From contig CAZIPZ010000016.1 of assembly GCA_964541075.1 (NCBI GenBank), forward strand, positions 1-31,499: a DNA stretch of 31,499 bases, given 5' to 3'. A program made the translations under genes and the position numbers. Positions 1 to 7,472 of the stretch are shown piece after piece. The notes under the pieces are model-generated. The model saw nothing but the letters and a program-made list of their open reading frames with translations, ran no database searches and had not been told where the DNA came from. Each line of letters starts with the position of its first letter. Position 1 is the stretch's first letter. The stretch comes from CAZIPZ01 sp964541075. GTDB taxonomy: Bacteria > Acidobacteriota > Terriglobia > 20CM-2-55-15.

Positions 1-1001
1 ATCTTCACGCTATTCGTCTATGAGAACTACGGCCTGTAGGCAATTTCGATATAACTCAATTCCCGTGGACTCGAAACACCATCATCATCATGCGGAACAC
101 GCCATGTACGTCAATCAGGGCGCTGGGCGAAGTCTTCAGTCGGAAAGCTGCTCAACTACCGCGGCTACTGCGGCGAACTGACCTACAACGTTCGGATCAC
201 AAAGCAAGTAAACGGCAAGAACCACAACATCGGCCTTAGGCCAAAAGCAGAATGGATAGGAATTGCGGTTCCTCCCATCATCGAGAAAAGCCTTTTTGCA
301 GCCGCACAACTTAAGCTCAAACAACGAAAGCTCCTTAGCGATCGCTGCAAGATCCGCGAATACCTCTGCGGCGGAATGATGCACTGCACAGAATGCGGCT
401 CAAAGCTCTGCGGGGAAACCTGCCACGGCACAATTCAGTACTACATCTGCCAAAATCGCAAAAAACACCATCTCAACAAGAAATGCGAAATGCCCTGGCT
501 TCGAACCGAGAGAGTCGATAAGGCTGTCTGGAGAGAAATCGAATCAATCCTAAAGAACCCCAAAATCCTCCAGGACGCGTTAATGCTCGTTGGCAATCAG
601 CCCACTGGCAGCAAGGTCTGTGAAGATGATCTTAAAAGCCAACTTCGCGAGAAGGATATTGAAGAGAACAGGGTCCTTCGCCTCTACTCCAAGGGAAAGG
701 TAAGCGAAACCCGCCTCGATGCGATGTGCGCAGAAATCCGCAAAGAACGTGAATCAATCGAGCGGCAGATTGCGCTTTCCCAGGAAGAAGAGGAAATGCG
801 GCAGCGTGCCAGGCGTGCAACCGTTTCTTTCGAGGGCTTCGCTTCCGGGATTGACAATCTCTCCTTTCCAAAGCGGCGGGAGATCCTAAAGACCTTCATC
901 GATGGAACGCCAGGTACTGGCGTTTTTGTTGAGAAAAGCGGTTCCCTTAAGATCGTCGGCGCGGTTCCCGTCCCTGCGGATTACCTCCCGGGTAGTGTTC
1001 C
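1..1001. mobile_element. right end of an integrated serine-recombinase element inside comM
   Basis: Everything left of about 1000 appears foreign to the comM locus. The recombinase gene ends at the boundary, as is typical for integrases next to their attachment site, and comM similarity stops abruptly at the same place. The rest of the element and the other comM part should lie beyond the left edge of the window. Its nature (phage, integrative element or island) cannot be judged from this end alone. Confidence 0.7.
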
Positions 1002-1667
1002 AAACAGCAGCATGTTGTGACCCCCGGCCATGGCGACTTCGATCGCGCGCTTGGCGTGGTGCTGGCCGCGAACGTCGCGGAAGTCTTCCGCGCGCCGCTG
1101 CGCCTCATGAAGCGTGGCACGGCCATCTACGGAGAATGCTTCGAGAGTGCGACCGCCATTGATGAAGTCCACAACTTCAGTCAGAGTCCGCATCGCATAG
1201 ACCGAGACGCCATCCACTATTCCTGCTTCCATGGCGTTCCCATGAGGAATGAGCAGGTGTCGAATCTTACTTTCGCGGGCCAGCATTGCAATGGACAACA
1301 CTCCCTTGACGGGGCGCAGCTTTCCATCAAGAGATAACTCTCCCACGAGCATGTAGTCAGTCAGGTCCGGTTTTGCGACAACACCGTGTGCACCGAGAAT
1401 ACCGACGGCCATCGGCAAGTCAAACGCCGAGCCTTCCTTCTTCACGTCGGCCGGAGCGAGATTCACCATGATGTGCTGATAGGGAAAACCGAACCCGCTA
1501 TTGCGGATTGTCGCAATGATGCGTTTACGGGATTCCCTCACTGTTGTGTCGGGAAGCCCGACAATGAGGAAACTTCCATTCTGACCGCCTGTTGAAACGT
1601 TGACTTCGACATCAACCAGATAGGCTTCGATGCCGTACACCGCGGCGCTACGAGTTTTGAAAAGCAT
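981..1667 (-). pseudogene. comM: comM (YifB-type Mg-chelatase-like ATPase), 5' part, interrupted
   Basis: N-terminal 223 codons of a ComM/YifB AAA+ protein, whose family is usually about 500 residues. In studied species ComM is a helicase promoting branch migration during natural transformation. The ChlI-like N-terminal domain is intact (MLFKTRSAAVYGIEA, GLPDTTVRES, VNLAPADVKKEGSAFDLP, LVGELSLDG). The start of the Mg-chelatase ATPase domain follows (DVRGQHHAKRAIEVA, GGHNMLLFG). The frame then enters the inserted element and stops five residues later, at the position of the Walker A loop. The product would lack the whole ATPase core and is presumably non-functional. The ATG at 1665-1667 matches the usual family start. 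The rest of the gene should lie at the far end of the element. Confidence 0.88.
993..1004. other. probable attachment-site junction (attL or attR) in comM
   Basis: Read on the minus strand, comM is normal through residues GGHNMLLFG (ending at 999). The expected Walker A residues PPGSGKT are then replaced by TLPGR and a stop. The junction therefore lies near 993-1004. The exact core cannot be fixed without the other end of the element or an empty site. Confidence 0.6.
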
Positions 1668-1808
1668 GTTGGGAATCTAGGGGTAATGAGCGAAGGGAAT
1701 ACCATAGTAGCACAAACAGGATCGCGACTCTTCAAACGAGGCCTACCACAATCGAAGGAATGGGTGTCTCAAGAAAGCCGATGGTATCATTGGCGGCCTA
1801 AAACAATC

Positions 1809-1813
1809 GGGAG
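1809..1813 (+). promoter_or_regulatory. ribosome binding site of the DUF5916 gene
   Basis: GGGAG lies eight bases before the ATG at 1822 and supports that start. A TATCAT at 1785-1790 could be the -10 element, but no good -35 is seen. The rest of the 154-base gap after comM shows nothing recognisable. Confidence 0.55.
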
Positions 1814-1821
1814 AGTTCGGA

Positions 1822-4020
1822 ATGCTGCAGATACTGGCCCGCTGCACGGTCATTATCGTGAGCCTTACCATTTTGCCTGCAATCGCCTGGACCCAACAGG
1901 CGGAACGGCCTGTTGTGCGCGCCGTTCGAATAAATCCTGACGAAAGGATCACTGTGGACGGCCGGCTGGATGAAACGCCCTGGCAGCGCGCAGAACCGGC
2001 CACTGACTTCAAACAGGCAGACCCTCGCAATGGAGCGCCCTCGACCGAGCTCACTGAAATCCGGATCATATTTGATCGTGATCATCTTTATATCGGCGCG
2101 GAGTTCTTCGATTCCGACCCCAGCGGCATGCTCGGTAATCAGATGGTTCGCGACGGATTTCTGAGCAGCGACGATCGCTTCATGTTCACGATCGATCCCT
2201 ACTACGACCAGCGGAGCGGTTACTTTTTTGAAATCAATCCAGGTGGTGCGATGGGGGACGCACAGTTAGTGCCTGCGCAGGGAAGCGGCTTCGGTACAAC
2301 ACAGAATCGCGCGTGGGACGGCATATGGTTGGCGCGTGTACGCCGTCACGATCGAGGGTGGACGGTCGAGATCGATCTGCCCTTCCGCACGTTGAACTTC
2401 AACCCCAATGCCGAAGCGTGGGGCGCAAACTTTCAACGCACCGTCCGCCGCAAGAATGAAGAAAGTTTCTGGACAGGCTGGGGGCGTAATCAGGGACTTT
2501 TCAACCTGAGTGCGGGAGGCCGGATTGAAGGCATCACAGGAGTGAGCCAGGGTTACGGCCTGGACATCAAACCGTACGTCATCGGTACGTACACCGAAGC
2601 TCCTAGCCGCAATATCGATTCGACGTACAAGGGTGACGCTGGGCTGGACTTCTTCTACAATCTCACGCCTCAGCTCAAGGCGAACCTCACAATCAATACC
2701 GATTTTGCTCAAACCGAAGTGGATGATCGACAGGTGAATCTCACGAGATTCCCCCTGTTCTTTCCCGAAAAGCGTGACTTCTTCCTTGATGGCGCCGGTA
2801 ATTTTGACTTTTCTCGAGAGCCGAGTGCGGAACTGAATGCGTTCTTCACACGCAGGATCGGTCTGGATACTCTCGGCCGGCCGCAGAAGATCGATTATGG
2901 CGTCAAGATGGGCGGACAGGCAGGCCAGTTCAACATGGGTTTACTCCAGGTTCGCACTGGAGCTGACCAGGGCAGCGCCGGAGAAGACTTCACCGTGTTT
3001 CGCCCCAAGCGTCGCTTTTTGAGGCAATCCTATGCCGGCCTTATGTACACCAGGCGCTCCACGCGCGATGGCGTCACTGAACACCGTCAGACTATGGGAG
3101 GCGATTTCGAACTCGCGACAACTCGATTTCGCGGATCACAGAATCTTCAATTCGGCGGCTTCTTCATGAAGACATCCAACCCGGCAAAAAAAGGTGATGA
3201 CGCTTCGTTTGGCCTGCGCGTCAATTATCCGAATGATCTCTGGAATGGAAGAGTTTCATACAGGGAAGTTCAGAAGAATCACGATCCGGCCATTGGTTTT
3301 GTGGAACGCACAGACTACCGACGATGGAATCCAACACTTCGATTTGGACCTCGGCCGCGCAACAGTCGCACAATCCGGCAGGTATCGGTGGAGGCTGCCG
3401 GCGACATCCTGACGGATACGCAGAACCGGTCTTTGGGCCGCTCGTTCAAGTTCACCTTGCTGGATCTGAATATGCAATCCGGGGACACGATGAATATCAA
3501 CGTCAACCCTATTTTCGAGCGATTGGAACGCAATTTCCGAATCGCTCCCGGCATCGTTTTGCCGTTGGGCAATGAATACAGCTACACACGGTACTCCTTT
3601 GGATTCACCGCCGCAAATCGCAGAAAGGTTTCCGGCAACGCGACGGTTTCAATGGGAAATTTTTATTCCGGCCATCGCAGGGAATTGTCAACAGGAGTGA
3701 ACTTGCGTCCGCGTCGCGGTGTGCTTGCAACATTCACAGGCCAGTTCAACAGAGTCGAACTGGCGGAGGGGAACTTCTCAACGAAGCTTCTTCGCACAGT
3801 TGTCAACACACAGTTCAATCCGTTCGTCTCGGTTTCGAACAATATTCAGTACGATTCGGTAAGCCGCGTTTTGGGCTGGCAGTTTCGCTTTCGATGGATT
3901 ATTAAGCCGGGCAACGATATCTATTTCGTTTGGATGAACAACTGGCTCGATTCCGGGGACCGTTTCACCGTGCTCGACCGCAGCGCAGCGACCAAGATCG
4001 TCTACACGCAGCGATTTTAG
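1822..4020 (+). CDS. CBM9-like / DUF5916 outer-membrane protein
   Basis: Exported protein of 732 residues. Residues 1 to about 24 form a signal peptide (hydrophobic IIVSLTILPAIAW). Residues about 33-230 resemble the CBM9-like carbohydrate-binding fold (ITVDGRLDETPWQRA, IRIIFDRDHLYIG, WTVEIDLPFRTLNF). The rest matches DUF5916 (FPLFFPEKRDFFLDG, FTRRIGL) and consists of alternating beta-type segments ending in YTQRF; a terminal Phe is typical of outer-membrane barrels. Location in the outer membrane is therefore likely. Substrate and role are unknown; CBM9-like domains suggest contact with glycans, but DUF5916 proteins are common in Acidobacteriota and Bacteroidota without assigned function. It is a single gene with its own ribosome binding site, convergent with fxsA 20 bases downstream. 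Confidence 0.88.
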   Translation: MLQILARCTVIIVSLTILPAIAWTQQAERPVVRAVRINPDERITVDGRLDETPWQRAEPATDFKQADPRNGAPSTELTEIRIIFDRDHLYIGAEFFDSDPSGMLGNQMVRDGFLSSDDRFMFTIDPYYDQRSGYFFEINPGGAMGDAQLVPAQGSGFGTTQNRAWDGIWLARVRRHDRGWTVEIDLPFRTLNFNPNAEAWGANFQRTVRRKNEESFWTGWGRNQGLFNLSAGGRIEGITGVSQGYGLDIKPYVIGTYTEAPSRNIDSTYKGDAGLDFFYNLTPQLKANLTINTDFAQTEVDDRQVNLTRFPLFFPEKRDFFLDGAGNFDFSREPSAELNAFFTRRIGLDTLGRPQKIDYGVKMGGQAGQFNMGLLQVRTGADQGSAGEDFTVFRPKRRFLRQSYAGLMYTRRSTRDGVTEHRQTMGGDFELATTRFRGSQNLQFGGFFMKTSNPAKKGDDASFGLRVNYPNDLWNGRVSYREVQKNHDPAIGFVERTDYRRWNPTLRFGPRPRNSRTIRQVSVEAAGDILTDTQNRSLGRSFKFTLLDLNMQSGDTMNINVNPIFERLERNFRIAPGIVLPLGNEYSYTRYSFGFTAANRRKVSGNATVSMGNFYSGHRRELSTGVNLRPRRGVLATFTGQFNRVELAEGNFSTKLLRTVVNTQFNPFVSVSNNIQYDSVSRVLGWQFRFRWIIKPGNDIYFVWMNNWLDSGDRFTVLDRSAATKIVYTQRF

Positions 4021-4040
4021 CGGACTTACCGTTGAGCGGA

Positions 4041-4436
4041 TCAGACGGAGATTCGCAGGCTATTGGCAACCACCCACTGCCGAGCCATCCGCTGAAGAAG
4101 AAGCTTGAAGGGATAACGAGTCAGCGGAAACAGTAGAACGAGCCCGGCAATGTCGCTCAGCAGCCCGGGAACAAGAAGAAGCACGCCTGCGACCAAGACA
4201 AGAAGCCCGTCGAACAACTTGTCGGTCGGCATGATGCCCGCACGAACGTCCGCCCGCATGCGTCCTATGATCCTCAGGCCTTCCAATCTTGCGAGAACAG
4301 CGCCAAATATGCCGGCGCCGAAAACGATGAGAATCGTGTACAAGATTCCGATTTCGCGCCCAACTTGAATCAGAATAACCAGTTCAGCCGCGGGAATAAG
4401 AATGACAAAGGCCGCCATGAAGGCTAGAACACGCAT
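4041..4436 (-). CDS. fxsA: FxsA family membrane protein
   Basis: Small inner-membrane protein of 131 residues. In E. coli overexpressed FxsA relieves F-plasmid exclusion of phage T7; its native role is unknown. Family features seen: a start MRVLAFMAAF followed by AAELVILIQVGREIG, a second membrane segment rich in Gly/Ala, MPTDKLFDGLLVLVAGVLLL and LVPGLLSDIAGLVLL. I chose the ATG at 4434-4436 because it aligns with the E. coli start. An ATG two codons earlier (4440-4442) is also possible. The frame stays open to 4610, but that extension is hydrophilic, is not family-like and is antisense to the neighbouring small gene. No Shine-Dalgarno is visible. TACCAT on the minus strand (4443-4448) would place transcription exactly on this ATG, fitting a leaderless message. 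Confidence 0.85.
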   Translation of the reverse strand: MRVLAFMAAFVILIPAAELVILIQVGREIGILYTILIVFGAGIFGAVLARLEGLRIIGRMRADVRAGIMPTDKLFDGLLVLVAGVLLLVPGLLSDIAGLVLLFPLTRYPFKLLLQRMARQWVVANSLRISV

Positions 4437-4442
4437 TGGCAT

Positions 4443-4452
4443 ATGGTACCAT
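4443..4452. repeat. palindrome between the divergent fxsA and small-protein starts
   Basis: The ten bases ATGGTACCAT are a perfect palindrome occupying most of the short gap between the two divergent start codons and including the first bases of the plus-strand ATG. It may supply both -10 regions or bind a regulator, or it may be chance. Confidence 0.35.
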
Positions 4453-4675
4453 GCGAAACGTGAGGCATTTTGCGATCGCATGGGCCTTGGTGCGCTTCTA
4501 CTTTCGACTTGCGCCGCGAGATTGGCATCGCCGGCCTCCATTCCTCCCTTTGCCTCCATTGAAATATATCCGCTGGAGACTGCGAACGGCTTACGGCGAC
4601 CATCGTCCACCCTGGACGACAGTTGCCCACGAAGTCTGGCAGTTTGGGGATTGGCTTCGGACCTTTAATAGGTAG
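4451..4675 (+). CDS. small basic, aromatic-rich protein of unknown function
   Basis: Seventy-four residues from the ATG at 4451. The middle, WHRRPPFLPLPPLKYIRWRL, reads like a constrained small protein: proline and aromatic runs, then RTAYGDH and a C-terminal EVWQFGDWLRTF. No transmembrane segment, metal motif or known domain is evident. I recall similar short proteins from acidobacterial genomes but cannot verify this. The stop is two bases before the Nudix-like gene, so the two are probably co-transcribed. The start lies only 14 bases from the oppositely oriented fxsA start. The frame could also open at 4436. Reality as a gene is likely but not proven. Confidence 0.6.
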   Translation: MRNVRHFAIAWALVRFYFRLAPRDWHRRPPFLPLPPLKYIRWRLRTAYGDHRPPWTTVAHEVWQFGDWLRTFNR

Positions 4676-4677
4676 TC

Positions 4678-5073
4678 ATGCCGAAGCCGCTGAAACATTC
4701 CGTGGCGGTGGCCATTTTCGAAAACAATCGAGTCCTGTCGACGCGTCGTCCCGACGATGATGATGAACTTCCGGGAATCTGGGGTTTGCCTGCAGGCACC
4801 TTGAGGCAGGGGGAATCGGTGGAAGACGTCATCGTCCGAATCGGTCGCGATAAGCTGGGCGCAAGATTAACTCCGACACGAAAACTTTCGGAAGGCCGCC
4901 AGGAACGAGCAACATACGTCCTGAGAATGGAACTTTGGGAAGCGCTCTTGGACGGAGATGTGAAGCATTTGGAATCGCGGTGGGGAACCCTGGACCAGTT
5001 TCAAAGAGGTGCTGAGGCGGGTTCTCTTTGCTGCCAGTTAGCCCAAAAAATTAAAAGCCGCATTGGCTTATGA
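4678..5073 (+). CDS. Nudix-like protein with degenerate Nudix box
   Basis: Protein of 131 residues with the Nudix fold pattern: KHSVAVAIFENNRVLSTRR as the first strands, then DELPGIWGLPAGTLRQGE leading into the Nudix box. Active Nudix hydrolases, which cleave nucleoside diphosphates linked to other groups, carry G-x5-E-x7-R-E-U-x-E-E-x-G-U. Here the first Gly, the first Glu and the Arg are kept (GTLRQGE, seven residues, R), but R-E-U-x-E-E reads RIGRDK. The catalytic, metal-binding glutamates are thus replaced by Ile, Asp and Lys. It may be a binding protein, an enzyme with altered metal sites, or inactive. It lies two bases after the small upstream gene, probably in one operon. AGGTAG before the ATG is a weak ribosome binding site. 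Confidence 0.75.
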   Translation: MPKPLKHSVAVAIFENNRVLSTRRPDDDDELPGIWGLPAGTLRQGESVEDVIVRIGRDKLGARLTPTRKLSEGRQERATYVLRMELWEALLDGDVKHLESRWGTLDQFQRGAEAGSLCCQLAQKIKSRIGL

Positions 5074-5125
5074 TTGCGTTTTCGCCAGGGACGGTAGCGG
5101 AAGATGCAATTGCCAAATGCGGCTT
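5055..5125. repeat. inverted repeat with long loop between convergent genes
   Basis: AAGCCGCATTGGC at 5055-5067 is matched in reverse complement by GCCAAATGCGGCTT at 5112-5125, with one extra base and a 44-base loop. It starts in the last codons of the Nudix-like gene and ends before the fabH stop. It might help termination between the convergent genes; no clean U-tract follows on either strand. Confidence 0.3.
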
Positions 5126-5191
5126 CTAAAACCCGCTTCAACCAATAGACAGACGAGAAGGTCCGAAAATACGTCTTTTTTGAAAATTTAC

Positions 5192-6187
5192 CTAAATTTC
5201 CCACCGGAGCAGCAAGCTCCCCCAGGTAAAACCGGCGCCAAAGCTGGCCAACAGAATGAGATCATTGCGTTGAATTCTTTTAGAATCAGCAGCTTCTGAA
5301 AGACATATCGGAATCGTGCCCGCCGTTGTGTTGGCAAACCGGTCAATGTTAATCGCGACCTGGGAGTCCGTAAGATTCATTTTGTCGACAGCAGCCCGGA
5401 TGATTCGTAGGTTCGCCTGGTGCGGAATATAGAGTTTCAAGTCCCTGGCGGTGCAGTGGTGCTTCTTAAGAATCTCTTCGGAGACCTCTACCATGCCCCT
5501 AACCGCAAACCTGAAAACGTTCCTCCCGTCCTGGTGAACGTAATGCATTTTCTTTTCGATGGTTTCGACGCTCGGCGGATTGAGGCTTCCACCAGCCGGC
5601 ATGTTCAGAAATTGCGCGCCGCTTCCATCGCTTTTCAGCACAAAGTCAATGATGCCGCGTTCTCCGTCCAGCGTGGGTTCGACCAAGACTGCCCCGGCCC
5701 CATCACCGAATAGCACGCACGTCGTCCGATCCTCCATATTGATAATAGAAGTCATTACGTCCGCACCGATGACCAGCACCTTCTTGTAGGCGCCCGTGGA
5801 AACGAATTGTGAAGCGGTAGCTAGGGCGTAGACAAACCCGGAACACGCACCGGAAAGGTCAAATCCCCATGCGTTTACAGCTCCGATCTTCGTTTGCACC
5901 AGGCATGCGCTTGAGGGAAAAAACATGTCCGGCGTAACCGTCGCGACGATGATCAGATCAATTTCCGCGGGATCGAGTCCGTTTTTTTCCAGCAGGATCT
6001 TTGCGGCGCCTGCCGCAAGATCACTCGTCGCTTCCCCTTTCGCGACGACACGCCGCTCGCGGATGCCCGTTCTTTCGAAGATCCATTCGTCCGAAGTATC
6101 TACAACTTTCTCCAGATCCTTATTGGTGACGCGTCGTTCAGGGAGGTAATGACTCGTAGCGGTTATTTTTGCGTGAAGTTTACTCAA
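5192..6187 (-). CDS. fabH: 3-oxoacyl-ACP synthase III (KAS III)
   Basis: Condenses a short acyl-CoA with malonyl-ACP to begin fatty-acid synthesis (type II system, cytoplasm). The 331-residue length is standard. The Cys-His-Asn triad is visible: Cys115 in LSGACSGFVYAL, His256 in YIPHQANLRII and Asn286 in FANTTAGTIP. The N-terminal EWIFERTGIRERR and the glycine-rich GDGAGAVLVEP also fit. The start is TTG at 6185-6187, supported by a strong ribosome binding site (AAGGGGA, six bases upstream) and by MSKLHAKITA preceding the first conserved strand. It stands alone, divergent from ispH. Starter preference (acetyl or branched) cannot be read from the sequence. Confidence 0.95.
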   Translation of the reverse strand: MSKLHAKITATSHYLPERRVTNKDLEKVVDTSDEWIFERTGIRERRVVAKGEATSDLAAGAAKILLEKNGLDPAEIDLIIVATVTPDMFFPSSACLVQTKIGAVNAWGFDLSGACSGFVYALATASQFVSTGAYKKVLVIGADVMTSIINMEDRTTCVLFGDGAGAVLVEPTLDGERGIIDFVLKSDGSGAQFLNMPAGGSLNPPSVETIEKKMHYVHQDGRNVFRFAVRGMVEVSEEILKKHHCTARDLKLYIPHQANLRIIRAAVDKMNLTDSQVAINIDRFANTTAGTIPICLSEAADSKRIQRNDLILLASFGAGFTWGSLLLRWEI

Positions 6188-6193
6188 TAATCT

Positions 6194-6200
6194 TCCCCTT
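6194..6200 (-). promoter_or_regulatory. ribosome binding site fixing the TTG start of fabH
   Basis: On the minus strand AAGGGGA ends six bases before the TTG at 6185-6187. There is no in-frame ATG near by, so this site decides the start. Confidence 0.65.
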
Positions 6201-6239
6201 CTTGCATCAAAGCGCCGAAATCTAGCACATCGTTCAACA

Positions 6240-6248
6240 TGTTACAAT
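6240..6248 (+). promoter_or_regulatory. candidate extended -10 promoter of ispH
   Basis: TGTTACAAT resembles an extended -10 element (TGnTATAAT). Transcription would then start near 6255, about 12 bases before the preferred ATG at 6267. No convincing -35 is seen at the expected distance. Confidence 0.35.
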
Positions 6249-6266
6249 CTCCACTTGGGCAAGCCG

Positions 6267-7472
6267 ATGGACCAGACATACTTTCAAAAAGGCTTCGGAC
6301 TGCGAGCTGAGATTCGTCCTCAGTTGCATGAAAACTATCGAAGCCAAGTCGTAGATCTGATGCGGGCGAACGGTTTTCGACTCGACGCCGGCAGCTTGAC
6401 GTTTCTGCTCGCCATGGAGTTCGGCTTTTGTTACGGTGTCGAGCGCGCCGTCGAATATGCTTACGAAACGGTCGCCAAGTTTCCGCATCACCGCATATTT
6501 CTGACGGGCGAGATCATCCACAATCCCCACGTTAACAATAAACTCGAAAGAATGGGCATTCGGTTTCTTCCGGGTGGTCCAAACAAGTATGACGAAATTC
6601 TTAGAGATGATGTTGTATTGATTCCGGCATTTGGCATTCCCGCATCGGACATTGATCTACTCAATCAAAAAGGATGCATCGTTGTAGATACAACCTGCGG
6701 ATCCGTCCTCAATGTCTGGAAAAATGTGGAGCGATATGCTCGCGCAGGCGTCACTTCGGTCATTCATGGAAAATTCGAGCACGAGGAAACCAAAGCGACG
6801 TTCTCGCGCACCACGCTCCATCAGGGAGCACATTTCGTCGTTATTCGGGATAAGAAGGAAGCTTCATACGTTTGTGATTACATTGTCGATGGTGGGAGTG
6901 AAGAGCAATTCATGGCTCGTTTCCGTCAAGCTGTCTCGGCCGGTTTCGCGCCTCAAATTCACTTGCAGCGCATCGGCCTCGCGAACCAAACGACAATGCT
7001 CAGCTCTGAATCTCTCGAAATTGCGGAAATGCTGCGCGTCGCCATGAAAGAACGGTATGGAGATGAAGAGTTAGCGATGCGATTCTTTTCTTTTGACACC
7101 ATTTGCAGCGCAACCCAGGATCGCCAGGATGCTGTCCGCCGGTTTGAAAAAGAGAACATTGATCTGATGATCGTCATCGGGGGCTACAACAGCAGCAACA
7201 CCAACAATCTGGCGAAGATCGCCTCGAGTTTCACCCGTGCGTTCCACATCGAAGATGCCGCCGCCATTCTGAGCTCCGATGAAATCCGGCATAAACCTGC
7301 TGGGAAATCGACGGAAGTGACCACGGCCGGCTGGTTGCCCGACAACGCTCGCAAGATCGGGATTACGGCCGGAGCCTCCACGCCGAACAATCAGATTGGA
7401 GAAACGATCGAACGCATTCTCGGATTTCGCGGTAAAATAAATCTCGCGATGTTGTTAGGAACCCATCAATAA
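6267..7472 (+). CDS. ispH: 4-hydroxy-3-methylbut-2-enyl diphosphate reductase, long form
   Basis: Last enzyme of the MEP isoprenoid pathway: reduces HMBPP to isopentenyl and dimethylallyl diphosphate with a [4Fe-4S] cluster. The three cluster cysteines are Cys55 (FGFCYGVERAV), Cys144 (DTTCGSVLNVW) and Cys280 (DTICSATQDRQ). HNPHVNNKL and VIGGYNSSNTNNL are substrate-pocket motifs. At 401 residues it belongs to the plant/cyanobacterial-type long form, shown also by HGKFEHEETKA in place of the enterobacterial HPEVEGT type. I start at the ATG 6267; a TTG at 6255 would add MGKP. Neither has a clear ribosome binding site. The stop is immediately followed by the ATG of a ferredoxin gene, a likely electron donor. 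Confidence 0.95.
   Translation: MDQTYFQKGFGLRAEIRPQLHENYRSQVVDLMRANGFRLDAGSLTFLLAMEFGFCYGVERAVEYAYETVAKFPHHRIFLTGEIIHNPHVNNKLERMGIRFLPGGPNKYDEILRDDVVLIPAFGIPASDIDLLNQKGCIVVDTTCGSVLNVWKNVERYARAGVTSVIHGKFEHEETKATFSRTTLHQGAHFVVIRDKKEASYVCDYIVDGGSEEQFMARFRQAVSAGFAPQIHLQRIGLANQTTMLSSESLEIAEMLRVAMKERYGDEELAMRFFSFDTICSATQDRQDAVRRFEKENIDLMIVIGGYNSSNTNNLAKIASSFTRAFHIEDAAAILSSDEIRHKPAGKSTEVTTAGWLPDNARKIGITAGASTPNNQIGETIERILGFRGKINLAMLLGTHQ

Larger units (their letters stand above)
1..1020 (+). pseudogene. large serine recombinase, C-terminal part, with two in-frame stops
   Basis: Site-specific DNA recombinase of the large serine family, the enzyme that integrates and excises mobile elements. The catalytic serine domain lies left of the window. 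Frame 1 starts in the recombinase domain (pfam07508-like): YENYGL, stop (37-39), AISI, stop (52-54), then LNSRGLETPSSS and GRWAKSSVGKLL, the usual order for this family with no frame change. It continues through GLRPKAEWIGI and VPPIIE to a zinc ribbon (CTECGSKLC at 385-411, further Cys near 448 and 493) and a charged coiled-coil region at about 620-830. An ATG at 376 opens only the last 214 residues, but homology clearly extends upstream, so that is not the true start. The stop at 1018-1020 lies in antisense comM sequence. Two nonsense codons suggest a decayed integrase; sequencing error or a later mutation cannot be excluded. Confidence 0.85.

Noticed and set aside
77..91. CAC followed by four CAT codons in frame 2, resembling a His-tag
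   Set aside because: It lies within recombinase homology read in frame 1 on both sides, so vector contamination is unlikely.
376..1020. ATG at 376 as the start of an independent 214-residue protein
   Set aside because: Recombinase similarity continues upstream in the same frame through two stop codons to position 1.
4437..4610. N-terminal extension of FxsA
   Set aside because: It is hydrophilic, does not match FxsA proteins, and is antisense to the more gene-like small protein at 4451.
5074..5191. Possible small gene or RNA between the Nudix-like gene and fabH
   Set aside because: Only a long-loop inverted repeat and an A/T-rich stretch are seen; no frame shows coding character.
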